DNA of 64,000 nt from Liolophura sinensis (Eukaryota; Mollusca; Polyplacophora; Chitonida; Chitonidae). The stretch lies in NCBI RefSeq assembly GCF_032854445.1, contig NC_088306.1, positions 2,974,373 to 3,038,372 of the forward strand, written 5' to 3'. Position 1 is the first letter of the stretch. The number at the start of each line of letters is the position of its first letter. Shown piece after piece: positions 55,338 through 64,000 of the stretch. Position numbers and translations under genes: made by a program. Under the pieces are notes generated by a model. It did no database searches, was not told the origin of the DNA, and saw nothing but the letters and a program-made list of their open reading frames with translations.

Positions 55338-55639
55338 ATATAGGACTATGGGGGGCCTCCGTGGCTCAGTCGGTTAGCGCGCTAGCGCAGCGTAGTGACC
55401 CAGAAGCCTCTCACCAATGCAGTCGCTGTGAGTTCAAGACCAGCTCATGTTGGCTTCCTCTCCGGCCGTACGTGGGAAGGTCTGACAGCAACCTGCGGAT
55501 GGTCATGGGTTTCCGCCGGGCTCTGCCCGGTTTCCACCCACCATAATGCTGGCCGCCGTCGTATAAGTGAAATATTCTTGAGTACGGCGTAAAACACCAA
55601 TCAAAAAAAAAAAAAAAAAAAAAAATATAGGACTATGGG
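55338..55639 (+). mobile_element. SINE family A, youngest copy, 15-bp target duplication and long poly(A)
   Basis: ATATAGGACTATGGG at 55338-55352 and 55625-55639 flanks a full-length SINE: GGCCTCCGTGGCTCAGTCGG head, GAGTTCAAGACC B-box, near-consensus core, and about 25 A. Intact duplication and long A-tail mark it as the freshest insertion here. Confidence 0.93.
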
Positions 55640-56146
55640 AACCGGTTAGTCATGAGGCCATCTTGGATTTGAAACCATGGAGACATTTGGCGGAATTGGC
55701 TAGTAATATTAATAATGAAGACAAAGATACGGGCGAACTTCAACTTTTCCGATATGGTACTATTAAAATTAACATAAACAAACACAGATCATGGTATCCG
55801 TAACTCTCAGGTAAATTCCAGGTGTGTTCGGTGTAATTTCATAATTAGTCGTGAACTCAAGGTTTTGGGATGTTCCTGAAGAAGCAGTCATCTGTTTCAC
55901 AATTACATCGTTTTTCTTTTCCTATTGTTCTCAAAACCAGACTGAATATTGAACATATTTGTGTTTCCTTATCCTTTTTATTTTGACGGAAGATATGTAA
56001 GCAGTTCGTGTCTTTCTGCAGATGTGAAATACAAATGATGACGTATATTAAATGTCAAATGAGTCATTGTTTGTCTCTGTCATTTTGAACCTCATTCAGT
56101 TGTCGATTGTTTCAAGAGGAAATGATCCATTTTCTTCTCATCAGAA

Positions 56147-56402
56147 TTTATAAACACCCCGGCAATGCTATACACGGGCACGTAGGTCTACAGGCATTCC
56201 GCTTTCCTCCATCCATACCAGTGCATTCGAGATATAAACATCCCAGCAATGCTATACACGGGCACGTAGGCCTACAGGCATTCCGCTTTCCTCCATCCAT
56301 ACCAGTGCATACGAGATATAAACATCCCAGCAATGCTATACACGGGCACGTAGGTCGACAGGTATTCCGCTTTCCTCCATCCATACCAGTGCATGCGAGA
56401 TA
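56147..56402. repeat. 84-bp tandem repeat, three copies
   Basis: AGCAATGCTATACACGGGCA, CGTAGGCCTACAGGCATTCC and GCTTTCCTCCATCCATACCA recur; open in a frame only because the period is a multiple of three. Confidence 0.92.
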
Positions 56403-56921
56403 AACATGGGTTCAGGCTACTGTTTTAGTGACATGATTCACGTGGAGCTAGATAATTTAAGACTACAAATTTTTAAATTTACAGCGTTAAAACATTTTTG
56501 AGCAGTGTGGTGATTATAATGGCCCACTGGAGGAGCGTTCTGGTGTGTAGGCATTACGTGATAGGTTAAGTGACATTCAATGTTACCAGTCCACATATTC
56601 AATCTCTAAATGGTGTAGGGCAAGTAGAGTAGAAATAGTTGGTTCAATGTTCTTTTGTTGAATGTATCCATAGCTCTAAATAAAGATCCATTTGGAATGA
56701 GGAAATACAGGGGTATATGCGTGTAAAGTGGCAAAAAACTTACGTGACATCACTGGTCCCAATATTGTCATAAAAGGCCACAGTAGAATCCAAAGTGTTA
56801 ATTCATTTTATTAGGTCGAAAACTATTCTAAAAAAGTAAATGAAACCATTTTTACGGACAATATTTAATGGTCTATCATCGGACATACTTTACACCAGTG
56901 TGTCCTTTGCTTTTAACGATT

Positions 56922-57271
56922 TGTGTGAGTGAGCGCTTAGGATTTATCGTTGCATTAAACAATTTTTCAGTCATTTGACGATGGAGTCCTTAAAGTGCAT
57001 GTAATGTTCCTCCTTGTTACAGGACAGATTTCCATCGCTCTTTTATCTAGTGCTGTTCCACTGAGACGATTTAACGAAAGCAAGTAAGTGGCCCGCCCGG
57101 GGCATAACACTGATACGGGTCGGCCAGTCGTTGCATCATCTCCTTAATGCTGAACGCCAAACGATGAAGCTACAACTTCCTCTTCTATGTGTGACCCAAC
57201 CCAGGATTGACCCTGGATTTACACTGTCCCCTACGTGGACGCTCCATCAACTGAGCCATCGGAGCCGGTTT
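56922..57271 (-). mobile_element. SINE family C, minus strand
   Basis: Same order as 13608-13966: GTGAGTGAGCGCTTAGGATT tail, TACAGGACAGATTTCCATCG, ACTGATACGGGTCGGCCAGT and a tRNA-like head complement GCTCCATCAACTGAGCCATC. Confidence 0.8.
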
Positions 57272-57447
57272 TTAACGATTTGTGCACAGAATAACTAAAC
57301 ACCTGCACACTGTTTTTTCACACCTCTTTATTCAATGAAATGAAAATATTCGAACTAAATCAGGATTGGATACGGATACATTGTAACAATATACTTCTTC
57401 TTAACGAGGACAATTTAACGGAATCGTACATACAGTTTAATTCAATT

Positions 57448-57560
57448 GATTGACGTTTACGTCGTTCTCAAGATTATTTCACTTATACGATGGCGGCCAG
57501 CATTATGGTGGGAGAAAACAGGGCAGAGCCCGTGGGAAACCCACGACCATCCGCCAGTTG
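57448..57560 (-). mobile_element. SINE family A, minus strand, 3' part
   Basis: ATTTCACTTATACGATGGCG, GCCAGCATTATGGTGGG and CCCACGACCATCCGCCAG. Confidence 0.78.
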
Positions 57561-57819
57561 CCTTATATACATGTACACACCATTTTCGCAGGTAGGTTTA
57601 TAACTATTCTCTGATTATAACTTACTAATATGTAGTTGTAGTTGGGCTGCAAATCGGGATAATGGACCATATACCGGGACACTATATACCGGGGAAACCA
57701 AACAGCCTTCCCATTAATATTACTGCATTTCCACACTAATCCACCATCAAGACTGTGACAGCTGAACTGGAGAATGTCGAGTTGAACTCTTTTGTTGTTA
57801 AAGGTAAAAAGCCCTACTT

Positions 57820-58550
57820 TATCATGCGACTTGTGAAAACGGTGTGCAACCATTGTTCACAATAATTTACCGATCACGTGTCTCACCGTACTCAAACAGG
57901 CACAAATGATATTTCTTTCCTTTAGGAAATTTCACAAACTTTCATTGAGACCCTGAATTTTCGCCATCAGACTTGCGACTTGTGAAAATGCTAGGCAACC
58001 CTTGTTGATATTAATTTACCGATCACATGTTTCACAGGCACAAATGATATTTCTTTCCTTTAGGAAATTTCACAAACTTTCATTGAGACCCTGAATTTTC
58101 GCCATCAGACTTGCGACTTGTGAAAATGCTAGGCAACCCTTGTTGATATTAATTTACCGATCACATGTTTCACCCTACTCAAACAGGCACAAATGATATT
58201 TCTTTCCTTTAGGAAATTTCACAAACTTTCACTGAGACCCTGAATTTTCGACATCAGACTTGCGACTTGTGAAAATGCTAGGCAACCTTTGTTGATATTA
58301 ATTTACCGATCACATGTTTCACCGTACTCAAACAGGCACAAATGATATTTCTTTCCTTTAGGAAATTTCACAAACTTTCACTGAGACCCTGAATTTTCGA
58401 CATCAGACTTGCGACTTGTGAAAATGCTAGGCAACCTTTGTTGACAATAATTTACCGATCACGTGTCTCACCGTACTCAAACAGGCACAAATGATATTTC
58501 TTTCCTTTAGGAAATTTCACAAACTTTCACTGAGACCCTGAATTTTCGTC
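57820..58550. repeat. About 145-bp tandem repeat, five copies
   Basis: ATTTACCGATCACATGTTTC, ATTTCTTTCCTTTAGGAAAT, GAGACCCTGAATTTTCG and GCGACTTGTGAAAATGCTAG recur. One copy lacks CGTACTCAAA. Confidence 0.92.
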
Positions 58551-58937
58551 TACTCCAAAGTAACTGGGAAACTGTTTTCTGGTGTCCACGTTATTGTAAA
58601 TGTGACAAAAGTTTACTCGCCTGACATGTCGTCTGATGCAGAAGATCCCTTTTTATCTTCAGCAATAGGAGAGTTCAAACTCGAAACTCGAACCTACTCT
58701 ACCTCGCCGCCCTATACGTTCGATTTACGTCAGTGATCACTGACATCACTGGCAAAATTTGTACAAAAAAAAAAAAAAAAAAAAACTGAACACCGATGTT
58801 AATGGGGTCACGGTGATGAGACAGGAAGCGACAAAACCACATAGCCTGAACCTTTGTTTCTAACAATACTTTATACACATGAATTCTCTACCTATCTACA
58901 GTGTGTGCAACATTATCCTAACCAAAACCTGAAACAA

Positions 58938-58943
58938 TTTTAT
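58938..58943 (-). terminator. Possible PARP-gene poly(A) signal
   Basis: AATAAA on the minus strand (TTTATT on plus), about 1.9 kb past the PARP stop. A closer ATTAAA variant exists near 60,180. Neither is supported beyond the hexamer. Confidence 0.2.
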
Positions 58944-59211
58944 TGACGAATGCTGATTAACGAGTTCAGCGTAGGCTCCAAAGATCAAGCTGGTCTAGTG
59001 GTAGCAGTGATGTAAAACGAGGGTATAAAGAGTAGTAGATGGGCTGTAAAGGAGTATAGTTCTATATTTGGACCTCCATAACGGCTGCATAAGTTGGCCG
59101 TAAGCTTAAGGACATGTATTCACGTCATTCCGTGAGGTACCCAATGAGGTCTCCTCAAACGCGCAGCGGCTGACCTTTATGTCCTGACGCAACACAACAT
59201 TTGACACAATG

Positions 59212-59520
59212 TCATGTCCTTGCAGTAAGCCTACATCTGACGCCAACATCATGTTTTTACAGTAGGCCTATATCTGATGCCAACGTCATGTCCTTACAGT
59301 AGGCCTACATCTGACGCCAACGTCATGTCCTTACAGTAGGCCTACATCTGACGCCAATATCATGTCCTTACATTAAAGGCCTACATCTGACTCCAACGTC
59401 ATGTCCTTACAGTAGGCCTACATCTGACGCCAACGTCATGTCCTTACATTAAAGGCCTACATCTGACTCCAATGTCATGTCCTTTCATTATAGGCCTACA
59501 TTTGACGCCAGGATTATGTC
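59212..59520. repeat. About 38-bp tandem repeat, about eight copies
   Basis: TAGGCCTACATCTGACGCCA then ACGTCATGTCCTTACAG, some with ATTAAAGG in place of the last bases. It could lie in the PARP gene's 3' untranslated region or beyond its end. Confidence 0.92.
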
Positions 59521-59524
59521 CTTA

Positions 59525-60835
59525 ACGTATTAGCAGAAATAACATTTACAGCACGCGTATCCATGCGTAGCACTTTCTACAATGCCTACAAGGGCAATGG
59601 TTGTAGTTTTATACTTAACAGAAATGATTTCCTAGGCAAGATATCTACACAGCATCTCTACATAGCAGATAAAACAACAGTTAAACATGAACAATCCTTT
59701 TACGCCGCCATTTATCCAGCAAGCATAAGAAGGCCTTGCATATAGGCCTACATCTATATGAAGCACTAAAGTAGGCCTGTATGCAACTTCACCAACTGAG
59801 CACTTTTTAAAAAAGCGATGTTCACTAAAGACAGTTATTTCATTCAAGACAATTATTTCACTAAAAATAATATCTAAGCACTTCAATATACATGTAAGAG
59901 TTTCATGTAAATATCACAGGTTGATGATGAAAGACAATTAAAACCATATGACCAGAAGTGCAGTCATGTTGTTGAGACATACACGTGGGTATCCATGGTC
60001 ATCGATGTCACATGTACAAACTACTTCATGTTAAAACAGCTTGTCGGGGAACAGTTAACCTGTCAGCAAAATGGTGTATCAGATCGAGAAATCACACAAG
60101 TACTTTCGATATCGTCACAGCATTAATGAATGATGTGCCATTTTTCGAAATCCTTATACTAGTTTCGGTTTTCTACATTTTAATTTCTTCCATTATACGA
60201 AGGCTGGTCTTGTACAGCATCTCAAATTTGCACAAAAAACACTAAGGAGTTTTGGTTTCACACGTTATCTCAAATTCTTACACTATAACAGGCGTTTTGG
60301 TTCTTTGCAGCATATATCATAGCAAAACACCTTGTACTAGCATGTGCTGATCCACAAAGAAATACAAATCATTTGTAAAATAGCCATAAACATCGTCCAC
60401 ATTTTCAGTAAATGTACATTTTTATACATCCATTAAAAAACAGGTACATGGCCATGACAACCTGAAACAAACGTGTGTGGGATATACCTGGAGGCTTGGG
60501 CTGGAACAACGTATTCATCTAGGTTAAACTGACAAGATGCTGTATTTCACCTGTAACAATTTGCCAACTGTGACATTGCTGTAGCTGCTCTGATATTACT
60601 CCTTAAACTGTAAGTCTTTTACACAGTTAGAGATCATGTGTTAACGGCGAATTTGCTGGAACCAACTGATGACCATGTGAGTAAAGGATCTGGGGAAACT
60701 GCTTGGAAAACGCCTCTGTAATGTCTTTGAAAACCATGATATAGGACATACAGTAAGTTTATGAGGGAGAGTGAATTCAGCAGTTTTTGTTTGAATTCCG
60801 CACAAGTTCACAGCTGTGATAATTTATATTCAGCA
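59525..60835. other. Flank beyond the PARP exon, probably 3' untranslated in part
   Basis: No coding exon is recognised. Being immediately downstream of the minus-strand PARP stop, at least part is expected to be its 3' untranslated region. Confidence 0.4.
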
Positions 60836-61101
60836 CTACACTCTATCGTATGTTATGATGAATTCTGGGTAACATTGCTCATTGGCGTAAACAACAAATT
60901 CCCGAAAGTTTTTCTGGGGATTACTGTAGACGACAGAATCAAAGAGACCATCAGGGTGCTCACACTTCTCCTGGAAACATCTGACACAAGGTGGACGAGA
61001 AAACTTCTTTGGGTTCTGGTCTTCACAGAGGTAAATCTTACCCAGGGCCACCCTCACCACAAGCATCTTTAAGTCTTTGTGAACCCTGTTCTTGCTAGCA
61101 T
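60836..61101 (-). CDS. Terminal exon of a PARP-family ADP-ribosyltransferase (partial gene)
   Basis: PARPs transfer ADP-ribose from NAD+ to proteins. Read on the minus strand, a TTTTCCAG acceptor precedes 61101. The exon then encodes 87 residues to a stop at 60836-60838. It contains the PARP C-terminal strands: M-L-V-V-R-V-A-L-G-K, R-P-P, G-L-F-D-S-V-V-Y, then R-E-F-V-V-Y-A-N-E-Q-C-Y-P-E-F-I-I-T-Y. The E of R-E-F-V-V-Y aligns with the third residue of the H-Y-E triad. The H and Y must lie in upstream exons beyond the window, because nothing matching is visible at 61,102-64,000. It is convergent with UGGT. The PARP subfamily is not clear. Confidence 0.8.
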
Positions 61102-61699
61102 CTGGAAAACAGATTAAAATTTTTGTAAATGTAGGCGTCTGTTTCAGAAATGCTCAATCCACAGGTACATCTCTAAGTATTCACCATTTTAATAGGCAGT
61201 GAAATAGCTTCAGTTTATATCCATGAATCTGTGAAACTTTGTAATTTTGAAGCCAATAAAAGTAACCTATGAACATTTAACCTTGACGCGAGCCCTGTAT
61301 GTAATTCTGCAACAATATAAATAAAAACTGTAAACATATTCTTATCCCTCGTTATAACATTGCTGTCAGGGTGGAAAATCTTCCGACAAATATACTCATT
61401 ACTGTAACTTATTCTTTTTAAATTCTTTTTTTCTAAAAAAAAAATAAACAAAAAAACAAATTAAATTAAATTAATTACTTTCTTATATTGGTTTTGGAGA
61501 CAATACTTTCCAGAGGATTTCCGACACTGTCTCAATTGTCTGAAAATCTATTAGAATTCCAATGTAAAAACGATCACAATGGTGGAAATATGAGGTAATC
61601 GATCAGTCAAAAGGCCACCAACACGGCATATTTTAAGTTATTTTAAATGCTTTTTATAGCCCAGATATTATTGTACAGAAACAAATTATATTGGTATCA

Positions 61700-64000
61700 A
61701 TGAAGCATCTTGCTGTAGACACCAGACAAGGCAACCGACACAGCCAGTTTACTGACATCAGACAAAACACCCCACCCAGCCAGTGGCAGTTTACTGACAC
61801 CACACACGACCCACCCCCACTCACAACAAGTATACTGACATCAGACAAAACACCCCACCCAGCCAGTGACAGTTTACTGACACCACATGCGACCCATTCC
61901 CAATCACAACTAGTATACTGACATCAGACAAAACACCCCACCCAGCCAGTGACAGTTTACTGACACCACATACGACCCACTCCCACTCACAACTAGTATA
62001 CTGACATCAGAGAAAACACGCCACCCAGCCAGTGACAGTTTACTGACACCACACATGACTCAATCCCACTCACAACTAGTATGCTGACATCAGACAAAAC
62101 ATCCCACCCAGCCAGTGACAGTTTACTGACACCACACGCGACTCAATCCCACTCACAACTAGTATACTGACATCAGACAAAACACCCCACACAGCCAGTG
62201 GCAGTTTACTGACACCACACACGACCCACCCCCACTCACAACAAGTATACTGACATCAGACAAAACACCCCACCCAGCCAGTGACAGTTTACTGACACCA
62301 CATGCGACCCATTCCCAATCACAACTAGTATACTGACATCAGACAAAACACCCCACCCAGCCAGTGACAGTTTACTGACACCACATACGACCCACTCCCA
62401 CTCACAACTAGTATACTGACATCAGAGAAAACACGCCACCCAGCCAGTGACAGTTTACTGACACCACACATGACTCAATCCCACTCACAACTAGTATGCT
62501 GACATCAGACAAAACACCCCACCCAGCCAGTGACAGTTTACTGACACCACACGCGACTCAATCCCACTCACAACTAGTATACTGACATCAGACAAAACAC
62601 CCCACACAGCCAGTGACAGTTTACTGACACCACACACGACCCACTCTCACTCACAACTAGTGTATTGACATCAGACTAAACACCCCACACAGCCAGTGAC
62701 AGTTTACTGACACCACATACGACCCACTCTCACTCACAACTAGTATACTGACATCAGACAAAACACCTCACCCAGCCAGTGACAGTTTACTGACACCACA
62801 CATGACCCACTCCCACTCACAACTAGTGTACTGACATCAGACAAAACACCCCACCCAGCCAGTGACAGTTTACTGACACCACATACGACCCACTCCCACT
62901 CACAACTAGTATACTGACATCAGAGAAAACACGCCACCCAGCCAGTGACAGTTTACTGACACCACACATGACTCAATCCCACTCACAACTAGTATGCTGA
63001 CATCAGACAAAACATCCCACCCAGCCAGTGACAGTTTACTGACACCACACGCGACTCAATCCCACTCACAACTAGTATACTGACATCAGACAAAACACCC
63101 CACACAGCCAGTGGCAGTTTACTGACACCACACACGACCCACCCCCACTCACAACAAGTATACTGACATCAGACAAAACACCCCACCCAGCCAGTGACAG
63201 TTTACTGACACCACATGCGACCCATTCCCAATCACAACTAGTATACTGACATCAGACAAAACACCCCACCCAGCCAGTGACAGTTTACTGACACCACATA
63301 CGACCCACTCCCACTCACAACTAGTATACTGACATCAGAGAAAACACGCCACCCAGCCAGTGACAGTTTACTGACACCACACATGACTCAATCCCACTCA
63401 CAACTAGTATGCTGACATCAGACAAAACACCCCACCCAGCCAGTGACAGTTTACTGACACCACACGCGACTCAATCCCACTCACAACTAGTATACTGACA
63501 TCAGACAAAACACCCCACACAGCCAGTGACAGTTTACTGACACCACACACGACCCACTCTCACTCACAACTAGTGTATTGACATCAGACTAAACACCCCA
63601 CACAGCCAGTGACAGTTTACTGACACCACATACGACCCACTCTCACTCACAACTAGTATACTGACATCAGACAAAACACCTCACCCAGCCAGTGACAGTT
63701 TACTGACACCACACATGACCCACTCCCACTCACAACTAGTGTACTGACATCAGACAAAACACCCCACCCAGCCAGTGACAGTTTACTGACACCACAAACG
63801 ACCCACTCCCACTTACAACTAGTATACTGACATCAGACAAAACACCCCACCCAGCCAGTGACAGTTTACTAACACCACACACGACCCACTCTCACTCACA
63901 ACTAGTATACTGACATCAGACAAAACACCCCACCCAGCCAGTGACAGTTTACTGACACCACATACGACCCACTCTCACTCACAACTAGTATACTGACACC
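61700..64000. repeat. 83-bp satellite array, about 28 copies, running off the edge
   Basis: Unit words: ACTAGTATACTGACATCAGA, CAAAACACCCCACCCAGCCA, GTGACAGTTTACTGACACCA and CATACGACCCACTCCCACTC. Starts at 61831, 61914 and 61997 fix the 83-bp period. Marker variants (CCCACTCACAACAAG, CAGAGAAAACACGCC, TGACTCAATCCC) recur at 415 and 913 bases, that is 5 and 11 units. Confidence 0.95.

Noticed and set aside
56107-56403. 98-codon frame with repeated P-S-I-P-V-H
   Set aside because: 84-bp tandem repeat in intergenic DNA.
57563-57853. 96-codon minus-strand frame
   Set aside because: No recognisable motif and no splice context; it adjoins a SINE fragment and a tandem repeat.
60761-61072. 103-codon plus-strand frame
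   Set aside because: Antisense shadow of the PARP exon, which has the real motifs and a splice acceptor.
61691-61921. 76-codon frame
   Set aside because: Edge of the 83-bp satellite; closes as soon as the repeat phase shifts.

Overview
The window is nuclear DNA of an animal. It carries a many-exon gene with consensus GT-AG introns, dense tRNA-derived SINEs and many intronic minisatellites. The SINE 3' core (ATAAGTGAAATATTCTTGAG, then a GGCGTAAAACACCAATCAA-like stretch and TAAATAAATAAA) and a second family ending in GTTAAACCCCAAGCAT followed by CATTCATT look lophotrochozoan to me, most likely mollusc and probably bivalve. That placement is inference; no database was searched.

Bases 1 to about 7,495 are the right-hand part of a GC-rich, gene-dense virus-like mobile element. 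Plus-strand genes run in the order: tail of an unknown protein, an unknown 198-aa protein, three small proteins with hydrophobic segments, and a retroviral-type (rve/DDE) integrase. Facing them on the minus strand is one very large gene. It joins a SAP-like N-terminus, a family-B DNA polymerase, an SF1 (Pif1/RecD-like) helicase and an HNH nuclease. The helicase part is broken by at least three frame changes, so this copy is a fossil. Integrase plus PolB suggests the Polinton/Maverick or adintovirus-like world, but no capsid, packaging ATPase or protease gene lies in the window. The right end holds a doubled AT-rich repeat and a GC-rich palindrome, and abuts half of a TTAA-bounded MITE.

Bases 7,801-52,927 hold 39 exons, all phase-compatible, encoding the last 1,446 residues of UDP-glucose:glycoprotein glucosyltransferase (UGGT), the ER folding sensor. 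Four thioredoxin-like domains, the beta-rich linker, the GT24 catalytic domain with its D-x-D and a C-terminal RTDL are all present. The signal-peptide exon(s) are not in the window, so either the virus-like element sits in an early intron or the gene has lost its 5' end. Introns carry SINEs, a MITE and at least a dozen minisatellites. Several arrays are tandem copies of the gene's own splice junctions: the exon 27 acceptor and the exon 31, 32 and 37 donors.

Bases 53,100-60,835 are intergenic, with SINEs and short tandem repeats. At 60,836-61,101 on the minus strand is the terminal exon of a PARP-family ADP-ribosyltransferase, convergent to UGGT. The window ends in an 83-bp satellite array (about 61,700-64,000) with higher-order structure, probably inside or upstream of the PARP gene.
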